Shown: positions 51,387-60,476, numbered from the stretch's first letter. The stretch: DNA of 64,000 bases from Paenibacillus sacheonensis (GCF_009909195.1 NZ_JAAAMU010000002.1:434001-498000); one strand, 5' to 3'. The notes: a model not told the origin generated them from the sequence alone. Numbers and translations are program-made.

Positions 51387-52268
51387 TCAGCGCTTCGAAA
51401 CTTCATAAGGCTCGATATGAATGTGCACGTGCGTGATATGGTGCTGATCGTACATTTCCTTCTCGACCTGCTCCGTAATTTCATGGCTCTCCGTTACGTT
51501 CAGCAGATGGTGAACCCCGATCGTGACATCGACCAGCTTCATGTTGCCGTGGATGCGGGCTTTGATATCGATGATCTTCTCGACGCCGGGCACGTCGCGG
51601 ATCGTCCGCTTGATAACCTGCAGCTCCCCGTCGTCGAAGCCGTCCGTCAGCGCATGCGTCGCATCGCTGAAAATCCCCCAAGCCGTCTTGCAGATCATCA
51701 AGCCGACGAGCAAAGCCGTCAGTTGATCCAGCCATGGCGCTCCCCATTGCGCCCCTAAAATACCGATGAACGCGCCGGCGCTTACGAGCGCGTCGGACCG
51801 ATTGTCCTGCGCGGCCGCCATCATCGCTTGACTGTTGATTCGCTTGGCGAGACGAACGTTATATTGGTAGACCATATAGATTGCGCCCGCCGAGAACAGG
51901 GCCGTCCATGCGGCGAGACCCCCTTGCGGAACCTCATGACCCGATTGAAACGAGGATGCCGCTTGATAGAGCACCTGAACGCCTACCGCAAACATGATGA
52001 ACGAAGCGATCATCGCCGATACCGTCTCCGCCCGGAAATGCCCGTAACGATGGTCGCTGTCCGGCGGCTTGCGCGAGATGCGAAGGCCGATCAGCACGGC
52101 GATCGACGCGATGATATCCGTCGAATTGTTTAATCCGTCCGCCTGCAGCGCTTCCGAGTTCGTCCAGTAGCCGACGGATAATTTCAACGCCGACAAGAGG
52201 AGATACGCCCCGATGCTGACCCATGCGCCGATCTCGCCCTTCTTGATGTCTTCGTACGTGCTTTCCAT
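51387..52268 (-). CDS. Cation diffusion facilitator transporter
   Basis: ATG 52268 follows GGAGG. The 293-residue protein has six membrane helices with the metal-site motifs LQADGLNNSTDIIAS (helix 2, the first D) and AAQDNRSDALVSAG (helix 5, the D-x3-D pair), plus a C-terminal metallochaperone-like domain (VPGVEKIIDIKARIHGN, HHITHVHIHIEP). CDF proteins export Zn2+, Mn2+, Co2+ or Fe2+ by proton exchange. The helix 2/5 pattern N-x3-D and D-x3-D is common in the Mn/Fe-type branch, but the metal cannot be fixed from sequence alone. It is transcribed alone. Confidence 0.9.
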   Translation of the reverse strand: MESTYEDIKKGEIGAWVSIGAYLLLSALKLSVGYWTNSEALQADGLNNSTDIIASIAVLIGLRISRKPPDSDHRYGHFRAETVSAMIASFIMFAVGVQVLYQAASSFQSGHEVPQGGLAAWTALFSAGAIYMVYQYNVRLAKRINSQAMMAAAQDNRSDALVSAGAFIGILGAQWGAPWLDQLTALLVGLMICKTAWGIFSDATHALTDGFDDGELQVIKRTIRDVPGVEKIIDIKARIHGNMKLVDVTIGVHHLLNVTESHEITEQVEKEMYDQHHITHVHIHIEPYEVSKR

Positions 52269-52380
52269 GCCCAACCTCCATCAACTAACATTCGCTAAGC
52301 CATCATACTTGACGAAAACCGTGTGGGTCTAGAGAAACAGTGTTGTCGGCGTCCTCAAAAATCGGCATGGCGCAAAAAAG

Positions 52381-52394
52381 TTGGACATGTCCAA
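52381..52394. repeat. 14-bp perfect palindrome
   Basis: TTGGACATGTCCAA is self-complementary and stands in a 582-nt gene-poor region between the CDF gene and the 673-residue enzyme gene. GTGGACATGAATTTGGAC near 52760 is a looser relative. A possible operator, or chance. Confidence 0.35.
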
Positions 52395-52539
52395 AATTAA
52401 ACGGGCTAAGAGGTAAAAAAAAACGCCCGCACAAAAGTCCCATGCAGCAGACTGTACTAGCTGGAAACTTTTTTGGATTTCCTTGCAACTATTTGGAAAC
52501 GAGGTGCATCATCATTAGGTGGAGAGGTGGGACCTGGGG

Positions 52540-52758
52540 TTGGATGTCATCGAACGTTTGGCACAACAAGACGAACAAGCGCTGCGCCGGCTGATGGATG
52601 CTAACGATTATTCGCACGCATGCGAACAGACCGCCGATTCTTCTTGGATCCCTAGGAGGAAGGCGGTCTGTTCGTCTACGTTTGAGTGTCTGGAAGCCGT
52701 TATCGATCAGCTTGCAGACCGCCTGCGGACAACGCGGCATAAAATCACGCTAGGCTGA
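52540..52758 (+). pseudogene. Possible ECF sigma-factor N-terminal fragment
   Basis: TTG 52540 has a GAGGTGGGA site and the frame begins LDVIERLAQQDEQALRRLMD, which resembles the first helix of ECF sigma factors. The similarity stops after about 22 residues, where a perfect 13-bp inverted repeat (52623-52674) begins, and the rest of the frame looks unrelated. The remainder of sigma domain 2 and all of domain 4 are missing. If the assignment is right, it is a stub truncated at the inverted repeat. Evidence is thin. Confidence 0.35.
52623..52674. repeat. 13-bp inverted repeat
   Basis: CGAACAGACCGCC / GGCGGTCTGTTCG with a 26-nt centre that is itself partly symmetric (TTC...GAA). No T-run follows on the plus strand, so a plain terminator is doubtful. 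Confidence 0.7.
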
Positions 52759-52850
52759 AGTGGACATGAATTTGGACAGGAGTTCGAGGCGATTTCGCGA
52801 ATTCATTAACCTAGTAAAACGTAGGACACTATGGTTCTTGAGGAGTGACG

Positions 52851-54872
52851 ATGATGCCGCAGTACAAGCAGGGCAGTTATGGCGGAGAGAGCGTATCGAT
52901 CGCCAATGATCATGTTCGGGTGGACGTGCATAAGCGATTGACGGGATGGGGCTGGGCGGAGATTTTCACGGCCGATGGCCGGTTCATGGGCGTGCTGGAG
53001 CATTTTGGCGAGCTGCTGCTTCGCGACCAGGAGATTCCGATTCGCATGGAATCTTCAACTTGGGAGCGGGACGTATCGGACAGCGGGGAAAGCTTGGTTT
53101 TTCAGGTGAAAGCGCTTAATGTGCAGCAGATGCTGCGCGGGACTTCGTTCGACTCCTGGATCCAGTACCCGTTCGACGCCGCGCTCATGGAAGGCGAAGT
53201 GAAGCTGACGCTGCTGAAGGATGATCCGGTGCTCCAGCTGGATTTCAAGCTTACGTCCCGTTACAACCTGTTCGCCCGCTATGTCAGGGGGCCTTGGGTG
53301 AAGGTAGGAGCCGATTCGTTCGGCGCGCGGAAGACGGATGCGATCTTCCCGGGCATCGAGTGGCTGGAGGGCGAGGAGTGGTCGAGCGGCACCGATTGGT
53401 TCAAGGATCCGTGGGCGCTTCGGGCCGCGCCGCACCCGAACAAAGCCGCGATGCCGCTGATGGCGGTCAGCTGCGACGGTTTGGCCGTCGGATTGTCGTG
53501 GAACGCCGGGCTGAAGTCGACAAGATGGTTCAACTATCGGACGCACCTGCAGCAGCCGGTCTTTGCCTCGCCGAATTTTATCGATCGCCGGAACAATCAT
53601 TTGCTCGGGCTGATGGTGCCGGACGCTGCCGGGGAGCATACGGAGAACCAAATCTACGCCGCCGAACCGCTCGAGCTTCATCCGCAGCAAACGGTCGCTT
53701 GGAGCGCCGAACTGTTCGTCGTGCCAGGCAGCTCGCTAGATGCGGTGACGTTCTGGATTCGGCGCAATGGCGGATTGCCTGCCCCTTCGGCCCCGCGCTG
53801 GCCCTACGAGGAAGCCTTGCATCGCATCGCCGATGCTTACGGCAATCGTTATTGGACGGATGGACAAGGCTTCGGCACGCCGCAGCATGACAAGGGCTAC
53901 TCGTTGAAGCAGCCGCGGTTTGCGGAAGCCTACCTTGAACGTTATTCGGGCAGCGAGTCGGCCGCTGCGCTCCGGCAGGCCGTTGAGAAGTGCCAAACGC
54001 TCGCCGAAAGCGCCGTGTCTGCCTCTGCAGCCGATCCGCTCGAGCGCGGCTTGGCGCTGCTCGCGCATCAACGCGATGACGGATCGTTCCCGTTCGACCC
54101 GGATGGCCGTCATTATATGAAGGATGATTTTGTCGTCGCGCGGGCTTTCCTCGAACCGATGGGCCTTGCGGGCGATACGGCGCTCGATCTATGCGTCCTG
54201 CCGGCTATCGAGCTGTTCCTCGGCTGGCAGGCGACGGGCGACGAGCGGTTGAAGCAAGGCGCATTGCGCGCCGTCGATTACTGCTTGCCGCTGACGCGGC
54301 CGGAGGGCGGGGATTTCTGGGAGACGCCGCTGCACAGCCCCAATCTATTCGCCGCCGGACATGCCGCCATCGCGTACGAGCTTGCTTACCAGGCTGCTGG
54401 CGAACAGATTTATAGAGACAAGGCGATCTATTGGCTGCGCGCGCTGCTTCCTTTCACGCATTTATGGGAACCGAACGATAAGCCGATGCTGTACAATACC
54501 AAGCCGTGCTTCTGCTCCAGCGACTGGTATTTTGCCAATTGGGTCCGGGACCACGTGCAGTGGGAAGTGCTGGAGACGTTCGCGGAATCATTCCGGCTCG
54601 GCATCGATTGGGCTGGGATCGATCCTGCCATCGACTGGAATGTCTATCACGAAGGCATTACGAACGCGGCGCTTCGTTGGATGCTCGACCACCGCGACGA
54701 AACGTGGATGCCGCATAATCTGCAGCATACCAAAGGTTATTATGAGCAAGGTCTGTTAGATGATTGTTTTGCCGATACGCATAACGCCGTGACCGGCTTG
54801 TATGGCGGCATGGCGATCATGCCTGACGTCATCGCGGTCAATTTGCTCGCTTTGCTCGGGCATCAGCCCTGA
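52851..54872 (+). CDS. Probable six-hairpin glycosidase-like protein
   Basis: ATG 52851 follows GAGGAG with 6-nt spacing. GTG 52845 and ATG 52854 are alternatives. The 673-residue protein has an N-terminal beta-sandwich region (VRVDVHKRLTGWGWAEIFTA, DWFKDPWALRAAPHPNKAAM) and an alpha-helical C-terminal half from about residue 330. That half has spaced WxG, Y and D/E residues (LELFLGWQATGDERLKQGAL, FAAGHAAIAYELAYQAAGEQ) like an alpha/alpha toroid. This suggests a glycoside hydrolase or polysaccharide lyase-like fold. No signal peptide, so it would act on imported sugars. Catalytic residues are not identified. The phosphoesterase gene follows after 88 nt. Confidence 0.6.
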   Translation: MMPQYKQGSYGGESVSIANDHVRVDVHKRLTGWGWAEIFTADGRFMGVLEHFGELLLRDQEIPIRMESSTWERDVSDSGESLVFQVKALNVQQMLRGTSFDSWIQYPFDAALMEGEVKLTLLKDDPVLQLDFKLTSRYNLFARYVRGPWVKVGADSFGARKTDAIFPGIEWLEGEEWSSGTDWFKDPWALRAAPHPNKAAMPLMAVSCDGLAVGLSWNAGLKSTRWFNYRTHLQQPVFASPNFIDRRNNHLLGLMVPDAAGEHTENQIYAAEPLELHPQQTVAWSAELFVVPGSSLDAVTFWIRRNGGLPAPSAPRWPYEEALHRIADAYGNRYWTDGQGFGTPQHDKGYSLKQPRFAEAYLERYSGSESAAALRQAVEKCQTLAESAVSASAADPLERGLALLAHQRDDGSFPFDPDGRHYMKDDFVVARAFLEPMGLAGDTALDLCVLPAIELFLGWQATGDERLKQGALRAVDYCLPLTRPEGGDFWETPLHSPNLFAAGHAAIAYELAYQAAGEQIYRDKAIYWLRALLPFTHLWEPNDKPMLYNTKPCFCSSDWYFANWVRDHVQWEVLETFAESFRLGIDWAGIDPAIDWNVYHEGITNAALRWMLDHRDETWMPHNLQHTKGYYEQGLLDDCFADTHNAVTGLYGGMAIMPDVIAVNLLALLGHQP

Positions 54873-54960
54873 CCAAGGAGCCGGTTCGCGGATGGGGAAA
54901 ATACCTCTTCATTTCCTGTTAGGGAACCGACCCGTACGGGGTAAGGAGGGGGAAGGAGTG

Positions 54961-55899
54961 ATGACGATGACCCCGAAACAGGATACAATGGCTGCGAGAC
55001 AAGACACGGGACAAGGTACCGCGAAACAAGGTACCGCGAGACAACAAGAGACTACGATTCGAATTCCCGGTTTAATCAACGACCTGACGCTTATGCATGT
55101 GACCGACTGCCATCTGACGGAATGCGATGAACGGGAAACGGCAGCCATCCGCGAAGCCGCGAGGAATCGCGCCAAAGTGTTTGCCGATCAATTGGACGGC
55201 GGCGATACGACGCTGGGCATATTCCAACGTTTCATCGACGATAGCAATGAGCAGCAGGTGGATTTTACCGTATTCACCGGCGATATCATCGATTTTCCAT
55301 CACAGGCGAATTTGGAAACGATACGGGCCGCATACGACCGCCTGAACTCGCCATTTCTCTATACATTGGGCAATCATGATTGGTATTTCGATGGCAGATT
55401 TACGGATGAAGTGCGCGCCGAAGCTTATCCGCAGTTTCGGGATTGGATCTCCACGACGCCGGGCTGCGACGTCCGTACGGTTGGCGGCGTAAAGCTGATC
55501 GCCCTCGATAACAGCAATTATCAAGTGACGCGGGAACAATTCGAGACGATCCGGGAAGCGGCAGCGCTCGACGAACCGTATTTGCTGTTCATGCACATTC
55601 CGATGTATCTCTCCGGGCTCGTGAAGGACGTCGTCGACAAATGGAAAGCGCCGATTCTGATGGGGGCTTCCGGCTGGGATCCCGAAGTACGCGAAGCGTG
55701 GCAGGTACGCCACCAGGACGAGAGCACCGGCGAGTTCTGCAGGTGGCTGGCGAGTCCCGACAGCGGCAATATTCGCGGCATTTTCTGCGGGCATGTCCAT
55801 CTCAATCATACGGATGCGTTTCGCGAAGGCAGATATCAGTACGTGACTGCATCGGGATATACGAGCACGAGCCGATTGATTCGGTTGATTGCGGATTGA
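54961..55899 (+). CDS. Calcineurin-like metallophosphoesterase
   Basis: The start is probably ATG 54961, after a purine-rich AAGGAGGGGG run. ATG 54967 is equally possible, and an upstream ATG 54892 is less likely. The 312-residue protein has the five metal and catalytic motifs: VTDCHL, TGDIID, LGNHDW, FMHIPMY and GHVH. A low-complexity linker near the N-terminus contains a repeated 15-nt unit. The fold hydrolyses phosphomonoesters or diesters with two metals. The substrate is unknown. It lies 88 nt after the glycosidase-like gene and may be co-transcribed. Confidence 0.85.
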   Translation: MTMTPKQDTMAARQDTGQGTAKQGTARQQETTIRIPGLINDLTLMHVTDCHLTECDERETAAIREAARNRAKVFADQLDGGDTTLGIFQRFIDDSNEQQVDFTVFTGDIIDFPSQANLETIRAAYDRLNSPFLYTLGNHDWYFDGRFTDEVRAEAYPQFRDWISTTPGCDVRTVGGVKLIALDNSNYQVTREQFETIREAAALDEPYLLFMHIPMYLSGLVKDVVDKWKAPILMGASGWDPEVREAWQVRHQDESTGEFCRWLASPDSGNIRGIFCGHVHLNHTDAFREGRYQYVTASGYTSTSRLIRLIAD

Positions 55900-55954
55900 A
55901 AATGCAGCATGCGTAAAAAGGTTCGATCGTAAGCGCGTTTGCAAAAGGCAGATG

Positions 55955-56077
55955 CTAATGCGCCGGCCATCGCGGAATGGACGCGCACCCGTCAAGTCGA
56001 ACGAAAACGTTCACGCTGTCCGGCGTGCGACTGCCAACTGATGCCAGGGACAGTTTTTTTAATTCATCAGTGGTCAT
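55955..56077 (-). CDS. Possible 40-residue protein
   Basis: ATG 56077 on the minus strand is preceded by AAGAGG at workable spacing. The product reads MTTDELKKLSLASVGSRTPD and ends IPRWPAH, with an amphipathic start. No family is recognised, and no promoter stands out. A hairpin at 56098 lies between it and further minus-strand sequence. It may be chance. Confidence 0.35.
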   Translation of the reverse strand: MTTDELKKLSLASVGSRTPDSVNVFVRLDGCASIPRWPAH

Positions 56078-56097
56078 AAACTGACCTCTTAAAATCG

Positions 56098-56128
56098 AAG
56101 GGACCGCCGATTGTAGGCGGTTCCTTTT
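56098..56128 (+). terminator. Hairpin with T-run
   Basis: GGACCGCC / GGCGGTTCC-type stem (8-9 bp) with a 7-nt loop and TTTTA on the plus strand. It lies 200 nt after the phosphoesterase gene, which it may serve. Confidence 0.6.
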
Positions 56129-56340
56129 AGTTCGTATCAGTGCTGGCACCCAAGGCATGAATTAAGACGGTTGATTGGATACATTCTGATATTAAATTGG
56201 TTTACATAATAATATTTACGTTAATTTACAATTCGTAAGAGAAGAACTCGAATACGCTTAAGCTAAAGCGGTGCTGAATATATTTCGCGGTGCGACATAT
56301 GGTTTAGGAGTGAGAAGTAACGTAAGCAGAGGGAGGCGGA

Positions 56341-57150
56341 ATGGAATTGTTGGACGCATTCGTAGCACGCTCGCTGGAGGAAGTAAGATTTTGGTCGCGG
56401 ATAATGAAAGAACATTCGCTGTTTCTGAGGCTGGGATTTCGTTGCGAAGATACCGTTCTAATTAACGAGGCTAATCATTTTTATGCGACCTTCGAAAATA
56501 TCGAGTCCCGTGCAAATCGTTTTACGCTGAACGAAGATCCGAACGTGATCAGACGGTTTAATGACGAAGTCCACGTTGCGGTATCGCATATTTGGCTCTT
56601 TAAGCGAAAAGTGCTAGGCCTTATCCTGACGTGTCAACTGCCTGGAGCTAACAATTTCCCCTTGCTGGTTGACCATGTGAGCAGAGAGGCCAATTATTTC
56701 AGAAATCGATTAATGGAATTAAATACAGGGAGGCTGGAACCGCTTCCAGACGCGATTATTGACGAGAACGTATTTTTCCTGAGAATCATGGCTGATCATG
56801 CCAAATTTATAAGCCATTTGTTGGATCCATCGGAAAGAAAGCTGATTGATCAGGCGAACCAGTTTAGCGCGGATTTCGATCAATTACTATTTCAAGCCAG
56901 AGATCTGGAATCCATGCGGCCTCAATCGCAAACGGTGCCGCTTCTGGATCAATTTCTGGATCAGAACCGGGTTTCGGTCAAATCGCTGCGTGATTTCAAA
57001 AAAACTGCAAGGGATTTAATAGAAGCTTGCCGAATAAAGAGCATCATTCATCCGTTATTAGCTGATCACGTATTTCGAGAGGCCGAACATTTTCTGTTCA
57101 TCATCGATATGTTCGAGAACAGTTTGACGGGCAAAACCGCGCATCAATAA
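56341..57150 (+). CDS. DUF2935 domain protein
   Basis: ATG 56341 follows GGGAGG. The 269-residue, almost all-helical protein contains two related bundles. The first has FWSRIMKEHSLFLRLGF with a later HVAVSHIWLFK and DHVSREANYF. The second has FFLRIMADHAKFISHLLDPS and LLADHVFREAEHFLFI. The paired H/E residues (EH...H, DH...REA) recall a metal-binding ferritin-like or hemerythrin-like arrangement and match DUF2935. No function is established. It is cytosolic, transcribed alone and ended by a hairpin at 57191. Confidence 0.85.
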   Translation: MELLDAFVARSLEEVRFWSRIMKEHSLFLRLGFRCEDTVLINEANHFYATFENIESRANRFTLNEDPNVIRRFNDEVHVAVSHIWLFKRKVLGLILTCQLPGANNFPLLVDHVSREANYFRNRLMELNTGRLEPLPDAIIDENVFFLRIMADHAKFISHLLDPSERKLIDQANQFSADFDQLLFQARDLESMRPQSQTVPLLDQFLDQNRVSVKSLRDFKKTARDLIEACRIKSIIHPLLADHVFREAEHFLFIIDMFENSLTGKTAHQ

Positions 57151-57190
57151 AGGAAATCTGGATCTGGATCAATTTCAAATATTTCTAGAG

Positions 57191-57222
57191 AAGCAGCTGA
57201 CTTGGGAGTTGGCTGCTTTGTT
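57191..57222 (+). terminator. Terminator after the DUF2935 gene
   Basis: AAGCAGC / GCTGCTT, extended by CAACTC-type wobble pairs, followed by TTATTATTT. It lies 40 nt past the stop. Confidence 0.65.
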
Positions 57223-57311
57223 ATTATTTAAAAGTGATAACTATTACACAAAACCCGTATTTTATACATATGTCATTCCTGCGTACACTTCGCATATCCA
57301 AATAGCAGCAG

Positions 57312-57491
57312 TTAAGGTAGACTTCTACTAATTTGTCCATAATAGATAAAAAGGGAACCTATCGCGATAACAATTAGAGCTGAATTTTTAGACTTAGATT
57401 CGTGCCACATTCCACTTTTATATCTCTGAACTAAAACAACAAGTATTGATATTATGAATAATGAAATCATTAATGCAGCAATAAGCTTCAT
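57312..57491 (-). CDS. 59-residue membrane protein
   Basis: ATG 57491 has a strong AAAGGAGA site. The product begins MKLIAALMISLFIISILVVL, crosses the membrane once, has a basic and polar loop (VQRYKSGMWHESKSKNSA) and a second hydrophobic helix (LIVIAIGSLFIYYGQI). Codon use is AT-rich compared with the genes before it, matching the accessory segment. Family and role unknown. Two-helix proteins of this size are common in Bacilli. A bidirectional terminator lies upstream at 57522. Confidence 0.6.
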   Translation of the reverse strand: MKLIAALMISLFIISILVVLVQRYKSGMWHESKSKNSALIVIAIGSLFIYYGQISRSLP

Positions 57492-57521
57492 TCATATCTT
57501 CTCCTTTATTTTATTGTAATA

Positions 57522-57559
57522 AAAACACCACCTCGGTTAGTGTCCCAAGTTGGTGTTTT
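57522..57559. terminator. Bidirectional terminator
   Basis: AAAACACCA / TGGTGTTTT, a 9-bp stem with a 20-nt loop and A/T tails on both sides. Confidence 0.75.
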
Positions 57560-57667
57560 AACTACAAGTTATGTTGCATGTGCACCAGCAACGGCCCCAT
57601 ACCTGTAATGTTGGACATCCTTAGCAAGGTAATACTATTATCTGAACAACTGCCCTTTTATTGTTCT

Positions 57668-57690
57668 GAACTAACGTTCCCAGTTAGTTC
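57668..57690. repeat. Cassette-end motif, copy 1
   Basis: GAACTAAC-gttccca-GTTAGTTC is a palindrome overlapping the stop codon of the DUF7674-like gene. Minus-strand reading CTAACTGGGAACGTTAG is the motif repeated near 58.15, 60.98 and 61.5 kb. Confidence 0.7.
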
Positions 57691-58072
57691 AAAGATTTGG
57701 TCTCCAATTCATCATTCCGTTCATTTCTTTAAGGGTTTCCCGTCCCATTAACTTTATCGCATTTGTCCGAATGACAGGTTTCTCTTCATAAGCTAACCAC
57801 TCTGCAATTTCTATCGCGGCGAGTGTTTGAACATCATCGTGCTTACTTTGCATCATTATCTCTATAAAATCGAAAATCCGTTTTAACACGGGGCTTTGCC
57901 AATCATTTTGAAGAAGTTCTTCCATGGTTGGAACGACAACGAGACCAAAGACCACATATGGCAGGTAGTCATCGAGCCACAAATACATATTTTCAGCGTA
58001 GAGTGGCTTTAGTTCAGGTATTGCAATTAAGAGTTCGTCTATAACAGTGGTGTATACCATTCCATTTGCCAC
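57689..58072 (-). CDS. DUF7674-like accessory protein
   Basis: Start GTG 58072 is 9 nt after AAGGAG. GTG 58078 is closer. The protein is about 127 residues and contains VIDELLIAIPELKPLYAENM and YLPYVVFGLVVVPTMEELL, then DVQTLAAIEIAEWLAYEEKP. This is an all-helical pattern like the DUF7674 family, sometimes grouped with toxin-immunity proteins. No toxin is visible beside it. It lies in the AT-rich accessory tract and is flanked by repeated motifs at both ends, suggesting a mobile gene unit. The function is unknown. Confidence 0.6.
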   Translation of the reverse strand: MANGMVYTTVIDELLIAIPELKPLYAENMYLWLDDYLPYVVFGLVVVPTMEELLQNDWQSPVLKRIFDFIEIMMQSKHDDVQTLAAIEIAEWLAYEEKPVIRTNAIKLMGRETLKEMNGMMNWRPNL

Positions 58073-58145
58073 GCTCACAATCTCCTTATCTGAACAAACC
58101 TGTCGTCAAGCGGACCAAGCTCACAGCAACCAGCTGTCGTTGTAT

Positions 58146-58161
58146 TCTCGTTTCCCGCTAG
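58146..58161. repeat. Cassette-end motif, divergent copy 2
   Basis: Minus strand CTAGCGGGAAACGAGA, 40 nt past the stop of the 79-residue membrane protein gene, is a variant of CTAACTGGGAACGWTAG. TTTGTTCAGATAA follows about 50 nt further on, as it also does after copy 1 (TTGTTCAGATAA). Confidence 0.5.
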
Positions 58162-58199
58162 CTCCACCTACAATCCAATTTTTCACAGGCGTATTTCAG

Positions 58200-58439
58200 C
58201 TATTTCTTCCTTGCTTGTCTGTACTTATATATTGAACACCCTGATACTAAAAGCAGAAATATTGGAATCGCAATGTACTTTCCAACAGATAAAAGAAATT
58301 CGCTATAAGTTATCGTGGGGTCATCAAAAAACAATGTCCCTACCGCTAACCATAGTAGGCAAAGTATTGTCCCTACTACCCCAGGGATACCGCAAATAAT
58401 GCTAACTACCAGCCATACCCAATGACCAAGGTTACCCAC
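58200..58439 (-). CDS. 79-residue membrane protein
   Basis: GTG 58439 follows GGAGGAG. Hydrophobic helices HWVWLVVSIICGIPGVVGTI, LCLLWLAVGTLFF and KYIAIPIFLLLVSGCSIY give two or three membrane passes, with a basic tail (KYRQARKK) expected inside the cell. A 40-codon frame (58408-58529 on the same strand) reading EVRAMALPYSSGGVKWVTLV overlaps its start and may be the end of a lost neighbour. Family unknown. It is part of the AT-rich accessory tract. Confidence 0.55.
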   Translation of the reverse strand: MGNLGHWVWLVVSIICGIPGVVGTILCLLWLAVGTLFFDDPTITYSEFLLSVGKYIAIPIFLLLVSGCSIYKYRQARKK

Positions 58440-58669
58440 TTGACTCCTCCAGACGAATAAGGAAGAGCCATTGCTCTAACTTCTTCAATGATTTCGATTT
58501 TCATGAATTCATCGTTTAAATTCCACATGATCGTTCAACTATCCTGCCCGTTAGCATTCCTGTAGATGGATTAATTTCGTCTTTGAAAAAAGAAAAGCGC
58601 CTCGGTACGATGGGAGTACGCAACGGGTCATAGCCCTTAAAATCCCATCATCTAGGAGGACGCTCTACT

Positions 58670-59941
58670 ATGAAGTTTAAAGCGCAGGATAAACAAATCA
58701 ACTCATTGAAAAAATTACCGCTCACCATCTAGTCGTCGGCATCGACATCGCTCAACACATTCACGTCGCACGAGCGGTCAACTTCCGTGGGATCGCACTT
58801 GGAAATCCGCTATCCTTCTCGAATGACGAAGATGGCTTTCAAAACCTTTTTCGGTGGATCCATTCGCTACAAGCCGCCCATAGCTTATCTGCAGCCATTG
58901 TGGGCATGGAACCAACCGGTCATTACTGGCATAATCTCTCTAACTGGCTCGCAGATCATCAATTTGAAGTTGTTCTCGTTAACCCTCATCTGGTGAAAAA
59001 GAATAAGGAAAACCGTGACAACACGCCATCCAAGAGCGACAAAAAGGACGCGCTCGTCATTGCGGACATGGTCAAAAACGGCTACTACTCGTTCATCCGA
59101 AACACGCCCGAAGCCTTCGACGAATTACGTATCTATCTCTCCAACCGCGACTCTGTCGTGACGAGACTCGTAAGTGCCAAGAACCAAATCCATCGGTGGG
59201 TCAACGTTGTTTTCCCAGAGCTGCGACAAGTCTTCAAGAAGCTTGATGTGCACGGGCTCGTTAGCTACTTTACGCCTCTTTCCCACGCCCGAGGATTTGA
59301 GTAAGCTGCAGCCCCAAGACGTCATAGCTGGCTGGAAAACCTTTATGAAACGGCATTCTGGTGAGCGTAGGGCTCGAGCTCCTATCTCGTTCGCTAGTCG
59401 ATCTGTTGGCTCTAAACAAGCCACACATGCTTACAAGCTTCACTTAAAGCAACTCCTAGATGAATACGACCTTGCATGCCAGCAATTAAAGACGGTTGAG
59501 GCGGAGATCATTACCGTATTAGATCGGATCCCTTTTGCGAAATCCATGCTTGCTGTCAAAGGGATTAGCGCCATTTCACTGGCTGGTATTCTTGGTGAAG
59601 CAGGAGATCTAAGTGGCTTTGTTCACGGCAATGCCCTGCTGCGTCCCGCCGGTCTAAACCTTGCAGAAGCAAGCTCAGGAAAATGGACCTGACAGATGAA
59701 AATTAGCAAACGTGGACGCTCTCGCCTCCGACGGTTTATCTTCATGATGGCCATGAGTTTAGTGGCGAACAATCCGGAATTCAAAGCCATGCATGCGTAC
59801 AATGTTCAGGTCAAAAAGATGAAGAAGATGAGGTCGCTGATGAAGCTGTGTGGTAAATTAGCTCGTATACTCGTTGGTATGGCTCGAAGCCGGGAAGCCT
59901 ACAATCCTCATAAAATGATGCCTAATGAGCAAGCCGCTTAA
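58670..59941 (+). pseudogene. IS110-family DEDD transposase, broken
   Basis: About 424 codons. ATG 58670 after AGGAGG begins in one frame and stops at 58730. From about 58693 the other frame carries LVVGIDIAQHIHVARAV, VGMEPTGHYWHN and SKSDKKDALVIADMV, the D-E-D-D RuvC-like residues. Near 59255-59300 the frame shifts again to the C-terminal domain (LAVKGISAISLAGILGEAGD). At 59690 a TGA replaces the expected glycine codon in EASSGKWT-stop-QMKISKRG. Three lesions make it non-functional unless rescued in trans. Confidence 0.9.
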
Positions 59942-60311
59942 GAGATTCTACCCGTTTCGTCGTACGAGTTTTGGCTTATTCGCGGGATTTCAAAGAAAGC
60001 ACGGAGTACCGGATACATTAAACCAAAGGGCACCGACCCGTACCGTTAGCAATACCGGACTCCACCCCTTGGACAGGCGTAACGAAGGAATGAGAGGGCA
60101 TAGACCCGTTGAGACATGGGAGTGAAAACCTCCAGGGGCGGCGTGGAGATTAAGTGCAGTAAATGGAAGGATATGGGGTGATAACCTCCCCCCTCTGTTT
60201 CCTCACGCCTTCATGTTGTCCTGGTCTTCTGCGGTGTCCCTCTTACTATCTTTCTGTATTTCTTGCAAGGGTGAAATCCTGCGAATAAGCGAGCATTCGT
60301 GAGAAAACTAA
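59942..60311 (+). ncRNA. Candidate bridge/seek RNA region of the IS element
   Basis: The 370 nt between the transposase stop and the right repeat have no gene. They contain several short pairings (for example GGGAGGTTATC-type pairs near 60170-60190 and CAGGGGCGGCG near 60132). In IS1111-type elements the guide RNA that pairs with donor and target DNA is encoded downstream of the transposase, so this region is the likely place. No structure was computed. Confidence 0.4.
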
Positions 60312-60476
60312 ATCGTACCGAGGGAGTTTATTCAAATCAACTAAGATATATTGCCTTATTACCCGTGATTTTCGAATATTATTACCATACCATTTACGAC
60401 GAAATCGTCAAATGCACATACCGTTCCCTGCTTGTACTCATAAAATAAGGTATGTAATGTCAAAGGGGGGTATACG

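Larger units (their letters stand above)
58600..60323 (+). mobile_element. Inactive IS110-family (IS1111-like) insertion sequence
   Basis: Subterminal 12-bp inverted repeats CCTCGGTACGAT (58600-58611) and ATCGTACCGAGG (60312-60323) bound a transposase gene and a long 3' non-coding tail. A second weaker pair (ACGGGTCATAGCCCT at 58624 and AGGGCATAGACCCGT at 60097) lies inside. Subterminal repeats and a long 3' tail are features of the IS1111 subgroup. The transposase has two frameshifts and a stop, so the copy cannot move by itself. Confidence 0.85.

Noticed and set aside
57668-58439. Toxin-immunity or defence island
   Set aside because: The DUF7674-like and small membrane proteins lack any recognisable toxin, nuclease or restriction partner in the window.
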